DNA of 64,000 nt, taken from assembly GCA_031308135.1 (NCBI GenBank), contig JAHLJT010004567.1, forward strand, positions 136,538,991 through 136,602,990. The letters run 5' to 3'. Source of the DNA: Acheta domesticus. Taxonomy: Eukaryota > Arthropoda > Insecta > Orthoptera > Gryllidae. Shown piece after piece: positions 30,702 through 41,210 of this stretch. Position numbers and translations under genes: made by a program. The notes below the pieces were generated by a model. It worked only from the letters and a program-made list of their open reading frames with translations. It searched no databases and was not told where the DNA came from. Each line of letters begins with the position of its first letter. Position 1 is the first letter of the stretch.

Positions 30702-30707
30702 AATAAA
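30702..30707 (+). terminator. Polyadenylation signal of the LRR gene
   Basis: AATAAA 56 bases after the stop codon. Further AATAAA-like sites occur downstream (about 30858), so the true end could be later. Confidence 0.5.
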
Positions 30708-30930
30708 TCAATAAGTACTCTAACAAGTGTAATTTCTTTTGTTAAGTACATATGTAATAAAATGTAACTACTATTAACTGCACAGCTGGTGTGTAATCAA
30801 TAAATGATATTCGCAATTTATTTCTGTTGTGTTAATTTAGTATTGAGTATTTGAAATTTAAATAAAGACTTACTCTGAAATAAAATTGAATCATCTTCGC
30901 TAAAAACGTTCCTTCTCAGTTGTATAATAT

Positions 30931-31131
30931 TAGGTACCACGTAAATATTAGTCTCTCAGGGTACCTTACTGGTCAGCGGGTTCGCTTTTCAGGACGTGAT
31001 CCCGGGCTGGATTTCCCGTCGGGGCAGATTGTGTGCGGTTTCTTTGCAATGTCCCAGAATCTCTTGCTGTATGACAATGAGCAAGTTCACTTCTCAGGTT
31101 GTGAAGACCAGAATACTGCGTAAGGGATATA
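30931..31131. repeat. Left arm of a 200-bp inverted repeat
   Basis: Runs from TAGGTACCACGTAAATATTA to TAAGGGATATA. It matches 33785-33988 in reverse complement with scattered differences. The 2.65 kb between the arms holds other elements. Confidence 0.85.
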
Positions 31132-31141
31132 GATGTGATAA

Positions 31142-31995
31142 CTGGAGGGCGGCTTTATATGCTCTTAAAATCGTCAAAATATGCATGCATTTATGCACCT
31201 AAAATCAGTGAAATATGCACCAAAAATCTGACAACATGCACACGAAATCTGGGAATACGCACATAAAAAACTGACAATATCCCAAAATTATGTTCCTTTC
31301 GATTTATTCACATACTTACTTGTTTGTTACATGCTTGACATAAAACAACCTTTCCGTCAGTTGACAGAGTGGCGTCCTCTTTAATCCATTTTCGAAACAA
31401 AATGCTTCTGGAAGATTTGTTCTTCGCCGCCATGGTGAAACACCCCACTGATACCGCCAGCACTACTCTAAATACTGCGTTTTGAATGCGATAAAATGAA
31501 TGGACGATTAATTTTGTTCCCTTGGGCGAGGCTATTTCTCCGAATTAACTATTACTGTGCACTCCATCCACCCGGTAAGGGGTAAGCAGATCGCAGGGCA
31601 GCTGATAGTGCTTCTCCAGACGCAGCAGATCTGTATTAGCTTTTGTAATGTAAGTCGACAAGCTGTCAATGAGCAAAACTATTTCATAGAATTTCTGTCC
31701 CTGCCCAACTTCCCACATACTCTCACGTGGGATTGAAAAAAATTGCTTACCTTATAAATCAGCTGCTGAAGAGATAAGTAAAGCGATAGTCTTGAGAGGG
31801 TTAATAATTTCAAAATATACATCAATATGCACGAATTACTGATACATGCACCTATTGCCAATATATGCAAAAATATGCACTATAAAACTTCATAAACTCC
31901 TTTCTTGGGGTCTGAATCGTATTTTCTTGCAAAAAGCATACCGCTAGGTCGCGAGGAATAAAATATGCAAATATGGTAAATTCCGCCCTCTAACC
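31142..31995 (-). mobile_element. Decayed DNA transposon with a BED-finger exon
   Basis: Ends GGAGGGCGG and CCGCCCTC are inverted. Both flanks have ATATGC-rich blocks (AAATATGCA, ATATGCACC) reading inward. A transposase-like 5' exon lies at 31320-31433 on the minus strand. No clear target duplication was found, so the borders are provisional. Confidence 0.5.
31320..31433 (-). pseudogene. BED zinc-finger 5' exon of a hAT-type transposase
   Basis: Minus strand: ATG at 31433, 38 codons, then donor GTAAGT (31319-31314). It contains SILFRKWIKEDATLSTDGKV and LCQACNK, the start of a BED-type zinc finger. BED fingers bind transposon ends and are usual at the N-terminus of hAT transposases. No later transposase exons were found inside the element. 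Confidence 0.5.
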
Positions 31996-32279
31996 ACACG
32001 TGTAATACCGGAACCCAAGTCCGCAAGGTGGGAACGCCGCTGCGGGAGGGCTTGGCCTGAGAGGCCTTGGCCCCGTATGGAGCTGTTGCTCCAGCACAGA
32101 CAAACCACGTAATTATTAATATTTCCAAAATAATTCCAGTTTTTCTAATATGTATCCATGAAAAGCCAACGAATTAAATTTCAAAAACAAATTTAATTCT
32201 ATTCAAGCATAAGAATTTAATTTCACTTTTTATGATAAAAAATATATTGCTTTCTCACCTACTACATCAGAAACATTGT

Positions 32280-32578
32280 ATGAAGGGTCCTGATATGGAA
32301 AAAGTGGATAAATTTTGTTCTTACATGTAATAAATTGCTTTCTCTAACACGTTGCATACATAGTATTCATGTTTTATGGATCTTTGATATCGAAAAATTC
32401 GCTGTCGGTAAAACGTCTGTCTTCCGTCCGTCTGTGGTCAACGCTACCGCCTAAACGGTTCTCATGATTTTCTCCAAAATTGATAATTCCCAATCGATTT
32501 GGCCTAAGTTGAGTAACGTGAGTCTCCGTCCCTGAGAATTTGAAACGGATACTTTTATTTTTCAAGGTACTGCAAATG
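32280..32578. repeat. Dispersed repeat R1, copy split by a retroposon (left part)
   Basis: Contains TTTTATGGATCTTTGATATCG, CGTCTGT, GGTCAACGCTACCGCCTAAACGGTT and AAAATTGATAATTCCCAATCG, in the same order as the copies at 3160 and 43925. The right part continues at 33537 after the insertion. Confidence 0.7.
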
Positions 32579-32594
32579 GAGTCTTAACATTTTC
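32579..32594. repeat. 16-bp target duplication, left
   Basis: GAGTCTTAACATTTTC, repeated exactly at 33521-33536. Confidence 0.8.
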
Positions 32595-33520
32595 GAACCA
32601 GCGAAACGCCGGCAACTCTTATTCAACTAGCTCTATAGCCTAACTATAGAACACAGGAGACAAGGACTCCCCTCGGATATTTTGATGGCGTAGTGCAACA
32701 CACACCGTAACGCAAACTCAGTCACAAACACGACTAAACACCAAAGCCGATTTGGCTACTAAGGTCCGACACGAACCTACGCCAGCCATTTACAGGTAGC
32801 AGTAAAACGCGAAATGCGTGCTGTGACGCTTGCATACATAAAAGACAGGAAGTGCCTTTGTCTATGGAAGCCACAAATAGACAGACCATTAGGTTGAGCA
32901 GGAAGGAGGCGTGTCTAAGATGGGTTTAGGCTGAGCCAGGAAGTAGAAAGAGCGCAGGTACCGACAGGGGGCGGCAAGTGGTCTGTTGCATACGTCACAA
33001 ACGCGCTCTAGCTCTGAGGGGGGGAGGTCACGTGGGACACCCACGTCACTTAGCTACGGAGTGGGAGTAGATCTTGTGATCGGTCGGTCATGTGACCGAA
33101 TCTATTTAAGGTAAGGTAAGGGCATATTAGCCAGGATACGTTTGCGGCACGGGGCCGAGTGGTATCTTCATTAAGTGCTCACGTACTGCGCTCCAGGGCG
33201 AGCGGCCGGACTTGTCCGGGGAGACGTCAGTCTCATCTTTAGCGACGCGGTCAAGCGGTCGCTGTTTCTTGCGGTCAAGCAAGGGCGGGTGGGGGACTCG
33301 CAAAGCAGTCGCAGGTGGCGGCTAAGATAAGCTGTTCTTAGGAGAGTTCCGTAAAGCACGGATAAAGTAAATGAAATTGTGCAACATTGTATATATATTT
33401 CTTTAGTTTAATAAACTTGTTTTGTTACGAATCCTTCGTGTCTGTGTCTGAGTAATTAAACGACGCCACAGTGCGAATTGTAAACACAAAGCACACCAAC
33501 CTTCGGCCACGTCGAAAAAA
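32595..33520 (+). mobile_element. Retroposed sequence, split by a solo LTR
   Basis: Bounded by the 16-bp duplication and ending in GTCGAAAAAA, as expected for target-primed reverse transcription. Without the solo LTR (32822-33470 plus one GTGC) the inserted sequence is only about 275 bp. I do not recognise its source. It could be a truncated LINE, a SINE or an mRNA fragment. Confidence 0.65.
32822..33470 (+). mobile_element. Solo LTR, probably Ty3/Gypsy type (649 bp)
   Basis: Starts TGTGACGC and ends CGACGCCACA, with GTGC duplicated on both sides (32818-32821, 33471-33474). It is CpG-rich and has a CTATTTAAGG TATA-like box near 33103 and AATAAA near 33410. A four-base duplication suits Ty3/Gypsy, but no internal region is present to confirm the family. 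Confidence 0.65.
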
Positions 33521-33536
33521 GAGTCTTAACATTTTC
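33521..33536. repeat. 16-bp target duplication, right
   Basis: Exact copy of 32579-32594. Confidence 0.8.
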
Positions 33537-33707
33537 CTAATTCAATTTGTTTTTACAAATGGACCCAAATTTGTTTATTAAATTCTTTCTTCTGAAAAAT
33601 TTATTTTTGAAAAAAATTGCAGAATTGCAATATTGAACTTTTTTCTTAATTAAAAATCTCTAAGGGGCAAGCTCTAAACTCTCGACAAGTGTGATACTGT
33701 AGTGAAC

Positions 33708-33783
33708 GTTAGTGTGTGTACGTAAGGGGTGAAGACAGGAACTTCCTTTCCTGTCTTCACCCCTTACGTACACCCACACTAAC
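33708..33783. repeat. 34-bp hairpin
   Basis: Left arm 33708-33741 (GTACGTAAGGGGTGAAGACA core) and right arm 33748-33783 are reverse complements except for a two-base offset. The loop is six bases. Confidence 0.85.
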
Positions 33784-33784
33784 A

Positions 33785-33988
33785 TATATCCCTTATGCAG
33801 TATTCAGGTCTTCACAACCTGAGAAGTGAACTTTCTCATTGTCACACAGCAAGAGATTCTGGGACATTGCAAGGAAACGGCACACAACAATCTGTCCCGA
33901 CCGGAAATCCAACCCGGGATCGCATCCTGAAAAGCGAACCCGCTGACCAGTAAAGTACCCTGATGGACTAATATTTACGTGGTACCTA
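33785..33988. repeat. Right arm of the 200-bp inverted repeat
   Basis: Reverse complement of 30931-31131; starts TATATCCCTTATGCAG and ends GTGGTACCTA. Confidence 0.85.
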
Positions 33989-34019
33989 AGTGGTAGTGTA
34001 GAAAAGTACCAAAAATTCT

Positions 34020-34830
34020 GCGTGTTTCTTGTTGTTTTTTTTTTCGAATTGAAAAAATGGCGAGAAAAAGGTTTTTTTGGTATTAACTTTTGACCCCGGC
34101 CAGGTAAAAATTTTTTAAAGGGTGGTCAAACGTGGTCAAGCGATGCACAAACGAATCCGCACAAAAAATTGCATTTTCGAATTTTTTTCTGGCCAACTTC
34201 ACACTTTTTTGAAAATTTATTGTTGTTGTTCCGTTGGTGATAAAGCACGTCTGAAAGTGAAAAAGAGATTAGGAGGTAAAGTAACGAATGCAAATTAAAA
34301 GTTTCTAATTTTTCATTTGTTTGTTGCTAATTTGTCGATTTTGAGAAATGGTGGGAAAAAACTTTTTTGGCTATAACTTTTGAACTCGGCCTGGTAAAAA
34401 TTTTCTAAAGGGTGGTCAAACGATGGACAAACGAATCGACCAAAAAAATTTGCATTTTAAAACTTTTTCTGGCCATCTTCACGGTTTCTGGGTGCAGTGG
34501 AATAGGTTTTTTGCGAATATCTGATAGAGGAAATGTGGTAAAAATAATGTAGTTAGTGATTAATGGTGGTCAAACAATGGACAAACAAAAACGCACTTCA
34601 AATTTTGATATTTTTAATATTTTTGGCAAAATCTTGTAATTTCGTAAAATCGTGAAGTTGGCCAGAAAAAATTGTTTTTGCTCTAATTTGTGAACGGAGG
34701 CTTGTAACAATTTTCTAAATGGTAGTCAAACGTGGTCAAACGATGGACAAACGTACACATATAAAAATTCTGAATTTTGATTTTTTTTCTAGCAATCTTC
34801 ACGGGGGTCGTATTGTAGTGTTCAGGTGGT
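34020..34830. repeat. Imperfect 290-310-bp tandem repeats (R2)
   Basis: AACTTTTGA.C.CGGCC.GGTAAAAATTTT with GGGTGGTCAAACG begins at 34085 and again at 34375. A weaker form follows at 34685. Between them are TCTGGCCA.CTTCAC blocks. Confidence 0.7.
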
Positions 34831-34920
34831 TTACCTGTATATGCCATGCAAGATTTGAGAGCGTTCCTAATAAATGGATGGCGGTCCTGCCGCTGGGAGT
34901 GGCATGACCACAATCACTGT

Positions 34921-35020
34921 TTGATACGGTCGCGATCATGCGATACCGAGGGGCGCGATTAAGAAAGACGCAAAATACCGTGACCTATTCCATTGTCAAG
35001 ACGGGCCTCAGGGCCTTGCA
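34921..35020. mobile_element. Palindromic MITE, half-copy
   Basis: Contains ATACGGTCGCGATCATGCGA, AAGACGCAAAATACCGTGAC and TATTCCATTGTCAAGACGGG, matching the right half of the MITEs at 39799 and 42787. Terminal parts are missing. Confidence 0.6.
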
Positions 35021-35678
35021 ACCACGAAGTCTACAAGGTAAACTTCGTGCTTGCAACTCTCCATCAAAACTGGAGACAAAGCTGAATGGTGCTACAATAG
35101 GAGGCGCTAGTGTCGCCGCCTACTGCTGCAGGTTAAGCTCCCCAACTTACGCACATAAAAATTGGCCGATGTCTGATAATGAGAAAAATGTATTCCAAAT
35201 GCTCAATTCTTCATAATATACACATATAACAAACCGCTGAAGAAAGCGCGAACATCGATACTAGCTTTTGTAACAATACGCGCCTACTGTTGTCTCGCGA
35301 ACATACGCTGCAGCCACGCACGTTTTAAGTATCGTTGCAACAGTTGGCAGCAGTTCGTGTTTTAGTTCCTAGTTTTTGTGAAAGAAGGTGCTGCAGGAGA
35401 GGGCGCCACTATAATGGTATGGCTGTACTGGTACAAATTATGTACTTCCTAAAACAACAAAGTACGAAAAGAGTTAAGGACACTATTTTTGTCCTGAAAA
35501 GTGGTGGTCTAAGTGAGTGCTGACGTATCAAAAATTCAATTTTGAAAATAGACAATTGTCATATTTCACTATTAATTACGGCTTTGCTTGTACAATGATT
35601 CAATGGACCATGTCTCGTATTATAGGTTAAGTTGTAATAAGCAGTTTTTCTTAGTGCTGTCTCGTCTAATCCATCAAA

Positions 35679-35924
35679 ATGAGTGGTCATGACGATAACG
35701 ATAGAAAAAGTGACGAGAGTTCTGTAATTAATGACGAAACGAACGCTGAACCTTTAGCAAATCCCCTTGTCAGAGATTTTATTAGCTACAGCGACAGTGT
35801 GGATGAGAAAATGATGGGGATGGTAAATAGGCGGAAAGATTCAAGTGAGATTCACTTTAATAGTTGGGATCGACGTGGTGATTTTCACGAACTTAGCAGT
35901 GACAGTGAAGAAGAGCTCTCGCCT
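35679..35924 (+). CDS. Acidic protein gene, exon 1
   Basis: 82 codons, ending SSDSEEELSP with donor GTAAGT at 35925. Phase 0. Confidence 0.85.
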
Positions 35925-37510
35925 GTAAGTATCCTACTTCCCAAGATTTGAAAGAAAGTATTGAAAATTAAGCAAAATAGGTCGTTTCCAAAACGAATGC
36001 GTTTGAAACAATTATATCAGCTAAAAATATCTGAATGAAATTGTTAAAGAAATTATATTTTTCAAATACTTGGAAAACATTAAGTTTCTAAAACTAGAAA
36101 TATCCTGGATGATAAGAAATGTATGTTTTAGAATGAGGATGTACTTATGAATGGAAGAAGAGGCCCTGCTAAAGCTCAGGAACTTGTCAAAAAATTCAAT
36201 GCAATTGAATTTCTTCGAGAGAAAGAGAATTTCAAACAAGCCTATGAGAATGTAAGATTCATTTCTTAATTGTAAATTACTGTATCCTTATGATATTTAT
36301 TTTCTTCCTGAAATCTTTCCTTTGTGAAGATTTCCTTGAATGGAAGAAAATGTATTAATGCATGTGTACAATTATTTTAACAGTGGCCAATATTTGTTTC
36401 TGGTCCTCATATTTTTTAATTTATTTCTAGGAAACTCCCAAATTGAGTTTTTCTGCTCAAAATGCTCAGCAAGAAGATGAAGAAAGTGAGCCAAAAACCA
36501 ATGAAGAGGTAAATCATCACAACTTCTTAGAACTCATTTCACAATCCACTGCATACATATGTTATTAATTTAAGTTTTTCCCAGTCACAAGTTTTCTTAT
36601 CTGACTTATTTGGGAATGTTTATACCTTGATTTGTTCATAACATATACATTTATTTGAAATTTTGATAAGTTAAATTTCACATATTTCAGTTTTAATGCT
36701 CTAATTTCTCATTTAATTGTTGAGAATATTTATAGTAGATTTTGATTGAAGAGTGTACATATTTAATACAGGAAATGAACTTAATTGCTCTGTAATAATT
36801 GAAACATGTATATGGCAATTTCAGGAATTTTTTGGTTGTAAGAGACTTAGGAAAACACAAAGAAACAAGTGGAAAGGAAAAGAGAGTACATCTGATGACT
36901 CTGATGGGCCCTTGTCTGATGAGGAAAGTGATAGAGAAATTGACGAACTTGTGGAGTTACTGTCAGCAACATCTTTGATCAAAATCTATGATGAAAATCT
37001 TGATTTACCTACAGAAGAGGATGAAATTTTAAAAACCTTTCTTCAGCCTAGGGAAAAAGAGAACATATTAGAAGGTAGCAATAAAATACAGAGAAAGAAA
37101 GCAGTTGAATCTCTTATCGATTTATCTGAATATGTACCTGAAACTGAAACTGAAGATACTTCAAATGAGCGATCTGTAGATGATGAATTAGATTGGAAAG
37201 CTGCTGAGTTATGCTCAACTTTGGATGGCTATGAGATTAATAATCAAAGGTAAAAAGAATATTGCATTAAAAAACTATGCTTAATTTTGGTAAAATTCTG
37301 AAAATTGACTCATATTTTCCTTTCTAGGGAGTTTTGTGTAATGTCAAAGCATATTACTGACTTTTGCTATGTTTTCTTCTTCACAGCTCGTTTCATGACT
37401 GGATGCTTGATAAAATGTTATCAAAGTCTTTAAATACTACTTCCGAGCCTGAATTAACTGTGTGTTCAAAATGTTTCTCTATTCATAATGGTACACGTGA
37501 ATGCGTTTAA
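35679..37510 (+). CDS. Unrecognised acidic protein, five exons, 330 residues
   Basis: Exons 35679-35924, 36132-36251, 36431-36508, 36825-37249 and 37387-37510 join in phase with AG/GT borders. The start has a good context (ATCAAAATGA). The protein opens MSGHDDNDRKSDESSVINDE and has acidic tracts (SSDSEEEL, QQEDEESE, STSDDSD). A basic segment around KRLRKTQRNKWKGK could be a nuclear signal. It ends with CSKCFSIHNGTREC before VTAA, a possible small metal site. AATAAA at 37550 fits the 3' end. I do not know the family. The acidic and basic make-up suggests a nuclear role, but that is inference only. Confidence 0.85.
36132..36251 (+). CDS. Acidic protein gene, exon 2
   Basis: 40 codons including GPAKAQELVKKFNAIEFLRE, likely helical. 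Acceptor TGTTTTAG and donor GTAAGA. Phase 0 on both sides. Confidence 0.85.
36431..36508 (+). CDS. Acidic protein gene, exon 3
   Basis: 26 codons, ETPKLSFSAQNAQQEDEESE and on, with acceptor TTTCTAG and donor GTAAAT. Phase 0, so it could be skipped without a frame shift. Confidence 0.8.
36825..37249 (+). CDS. Acidic protein gene, exon 4
   Basis: The largest exon, from EFFGCKRLRKTQRNKW to YEINNQR. The acceptor is CAATTTCAG; the donor GTAAAA is non-ideal. Ends in phase 2. Confidence 0.85.
37387..37510 (+). CDS. Acidic protein gene, terminal exon
   Basis: Acceptor TCTTCACAG. Encodes SFHDWMLDKMLSKSLN and the Cys-rich tail, TAA at 37508-37510. Confidence 0.85.
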
Positions 37511-37549
37511 GTATAAAAATATTCCCAAATTCTCCACTGTTATGGTGAA

Positions 37550-37555
37550 AATAAA
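37550..37555 (+). terminator. Polyadenylation signal of the acidic protein gene
   Basis: AATAAA 40 bases after the stop. Another lies near 37731. Confidence 0.55.
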
Positions 37556-39599
37556 AGAATGGAAAAAAATTATTTACAGTGTTTGTAAATTGTTTGTTCT
37601 GTAAATACATTTCTAACTCGTTGCAGATTGTAATTCACCTTTGTCAGTTACATCCTTTGATAGATTATCTAGGTAGTTGATTTTTAATGTAGTGTGATAA
37701 AAATAATATTTAAATATGTTTTGTACACATCAATAAAAACAGTTTATAAATGTTTTCATTTCAGAGGTTTTATTTCTTCAGTTCCTTTTTTTCTTTTGTT
37801 GAACATGATGCCTAATTGTTGTATATAATGAACATGTTGAATGAAATGCTGTTGATTATGACATTTCATGTTTTGTGGGCAAATGCTATGTGATCCCACT
37901 ATTTATATGAAATGAGCAGCACATGCCATAATGCACAAGAGAAGTACCTTCAGTTGTCTTTTTGTGAATCAGTTTGAAGGTTTACTGGGAAGTGTAAATT
38001 TGGTTACTGCTACCTGAAGAACTGGGCTGAAATGATTATGAAATCATTACTTCACAACTTTTCATTATTTTAGTGCCATTTTCTTCAGTTTAAATTTATA
38101 TTAAACATTTTAATTTCTGGTTAAAAGAATAATTAATACAGGGTAAAAAGAGTGTATTGAAGGAGGGGAAACCCCCTCCATATTTTCAAGTACATTGAAT
38201 AGTTTTATTTTTTTTACTGAAGGAATGTTCATTTAACATACAATAACTATTTTTTTTACACAAATTTTATATCATTCTTCATCCCCCCCCAATTTCCTAC
38301 GAACCTGCATTTTGATGTCCATTGAAAATGAGAAAAGGGCAAATTGCTTTCTGCCATGACTGCTGTAACTGCTACTGTCGTTTTTTGTAATAATAATAAT
38401 AATAATAATAATATCTATTAATGGTCATGTGATTGTTATTACAATTTTAAAACCCATAGTCAGGATTACACAACATAAGACAACAGTTACATGATATAAC
38501 ATAAAATGGTAACTGCAGTAGGTTGTATATAAAAAAAAATCCATTTTTTGTCTGTTACACCTATGTGGTCAATCTAGAGAACTGCAGCAGTTGCAAGAGG
38601 TTGTAAGACAACAGACTAATGAAAAATCAAATATTGTACTTTTACATTCATGAAAGTTCTGCTAAGACAGAGGTAGAGAACATTTTTCGTTCCACCTGAA
38701 AACTCTAGTAGATTTGACACATGACCTATTCCGGTTACTACGACACATCTACAGAAATACAATCATTAAATTATAATATGCACAGTATGACAATAGTTAC
38801 AATACATTTTCATGTCAATTTTCATTGTTTTTTTTATGTCAATTGATTTGAATATCAATTTTCTGTGTCTGCCTTCATGTCCTGAGTTTCTTGTCAAGTA
38901 TTGCATAACTTGACTTTATATTAGTTTATAATTTTTAAACTTCAATAACTCTATTAAGAAATTGCCAAGGCTAAAAATATAATTTTAGGAAGGTTCACAT
39001 TTCTTTTTGATCTCCCTCCAATTTTGATGAGTCACTTATTCCCGTGCAAGATAAAACTTGGTAAAATGTTATATGTTAAGTAAGTCACACCATCACTAGA
39101 AAACATGAAGTTGTTTGTTTACTTTAATTCATGTTTTAATTTTTCAGCATGTTTACTTACAGATATTATTATTATAATGTTCTTGTCTCTATTTTCAATT
39201 CCAATCCTTGCTATCTATGGTCATAAATCAATGTAAACTACAAGTTTTTTTTCATATGATTGAAAATTATTGTAGATTACAATGAAAGATATAGATAATT
39301 TACATTAAATAAAATCTCTCATTCTGTGATAAGTTAGTAATTGATCGGTATCAGATTCTAAATGTGCAACTTGACAAGTTCATTTTCACTGGTTTTTGTA
39401 TTTTTGCTACTAACTTGTACACTAGAAGTGACAATGATTATACACAAAAGAAAGGTATTATACAGAATTTACACTAATTTACAGATATTATTATTATTAT
39501 TATTATTATCATCATCATCGCATTACAGCATGATGTAAATGGATATGGAGAGGCTTCGTGAAATTTTTGTTCTTATGTAGTTATGTAGCTCCCAAGTAT
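37556..39599. other. Intergenic AT-rich spacer
   Basis: No gene seen. Contains (TAA)n at about 38388-38414 and (ATT)n running into (ATC)n at about 39487-39520. Confidence 0.6.
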
Positions 39600-40460
39600 T
39601 AAGGTATTAAGGCGTATTACTCCGTATACGTCCGTATAAACGGAGTAATATTCGTAGTATATGGAAAGTTATATAATGATGTGGAAAATCGATTTCGAGA
39701 TTTCAACGAAAATACACGTTTTGAGGTCCCCTGATACCGAAAAAGTGGGTCTTTTAAAAACGTCCGTCCATCTGTCTGACCGTCTGTGAACAACACTATA
39801 CTGCGATTTTTGTAGGAAGAGCTCTCAAGGCCACTCAAATCCCATCTTCGCGATGGAATATGTCACGGCATTTCGTGTCATTCACAGTCGTTCCGCTAGA
39901 TTTCGCACGATCGCGACCGTATTAAGCAGTGCTTGCGATCATGCGACTTCTACCGGCAAGACCGAGAAAAGACGCCAAATGCCGTGACATATTCCATCGC
40001 GAAGATGGGATCTGAGTGACCTTGAGAGCTCTTCCTACAAAAATCGCAGTATAGCGCGTAAACTGTACATGCGATTGCTTCCAAAATGGATATTCCCCGT
40101 TCGATCTGCGTCCACTCGTGGCGCCTCGATTTTGAGACATTTTCTTCAAAATTTGAGGGTACTTTACATGAAGCCCCCGGACATTTTCCAAATTTTCTCA
40201 AAAACGGCTCCAAATTTTTGCTTTAAACTTTTGGTAGAGGTAGTACTAAATGTGTTCTATGAGATGACATTAAAGCCATATTCCTCAATTTTTTGTTTTT
40301 TCAAAAATTGCAAAAATATAGTTTTGTTTTCTTGTCTCTCACGTTGTTAATATTTACATTAGCGGTGATTTGGTGACACTATTATATTAATGAGTACATG
40401 TGCTTTAAATAATGTCAAATAAAGTTTCTCGAAAATTGAATAGTTTTCTGTGAAAACTAG
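39600..40460. repeat. Dispersed repeat R1, split by a MITE
   Basis: GTCCGTC...GAACAACACTA before the MITE continues as GCGCGTAAACTGT after it, then AAAATGGATATTCCCCG, GGGTACTTTACATGAAGCCC, TTTTCTCAAAAACGGCTCC. The order is as in 43925-44800. Confidence 0.8.
39799..40051. mobile_element. Palindromic TA-target MITE, copy A (253 bp)
   Basis: Begins TACTGCGATTTTTGTAGGA and ends TCCTACAAAAATCGCAGTA. About 75 bp of each end are reverse complements. TA flanks both sides (39797-39798, 40052-40053). The host copy of R1 resumes exactly after it. TA targeting suggests mobilisation by a Tc1/mariner-type transposase. Confidence 0.9.
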
Positions 40461-40699
40461 CTCAAAATTGCGCATTTTCATGCGAAAAAATGTTAGCAAA
40501 AGTACAACATAAAGAAATAAAACATTTTTTAATAGAAACAATACACTAATTATGTTTACATCTCTTTTAATTATTTAATTAAACAAGTGTTTTTTCATTG
40601 AACTATATTTTTGTCAATATAACAATTTTCTAACATTCGAAATTTCGGAGCAAGAAATATCCTTCATATTGAATTTTACGATATGTGCCGCAGTTAACA

Positions 40700-41196
40700 T
40701 TCAATCTTGATTTCTCCCTTGCACCAAAAATCTGAAATTCTGGAGCCAGTGGTGTAGGCTCAATGGATGCGAGTGATGTGTTGTATCCCTAAGTTTTTCG
40801 TCTCTTGTTAAAAATATTTTTCTATTCCCCAAGAATAACTCTGTTCCATTTGTACCTTTCGTTTCTTTCTCATGTGATATCCAGTAAGCCACTCTCTGGT
40901 AAGTCTCTGTCACCACAGTGGATAAGCCGAGAAACATCCCTTTGACGGCTACACGCTTCGTTGCTGAGGTCATTGAACTCTCCCCATGTGTTGTGTCATA
41001 GCCCGCTATTATAGTATGCACACTAGCGGGCTATGGTTGTGTGCAGGATGCGAGTTTTCGGCCGACGGTGATGCATCTCGGACTTCTCATTGGCGCTTCT
41101 GTTTCCTCCACGAAGTCTACAGGTTTCGTTCCTCCCAAAGCTTCGCCATCGCTTTGAGCACCTCTTCCAGACCTCTTCTTTTAGTAGGACTGGTGA
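40700..41196 (-). pseudogene. Old coding remnant, part 2
   Basis: Minus-strand frames here read like broken coding sequence. PTKRRGLEEVLKAMAKLW follows directly on the frame at 51112-51028 once the inserted DNA is removed, then a shift leads to DFVEETEAPMRSPRCITV. Further on, TKRVAVKGMFLGLSTVVTET and VAYWISHEKETKG appear in another frame. I do not recognise the protein. It may be a dead transposon gene or a processed copy. Confidence 0.4.
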
Positions 41197-41210
41197 CAGG
41201 CGCGGATCCA

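Noticed and set aside
40999..41033. Short hairpin TAGCCCGCT...AGCGGGCTA as a regulatory stem
   Set aside because: It lies in a decayed coding remnant and is short enough to be chance.
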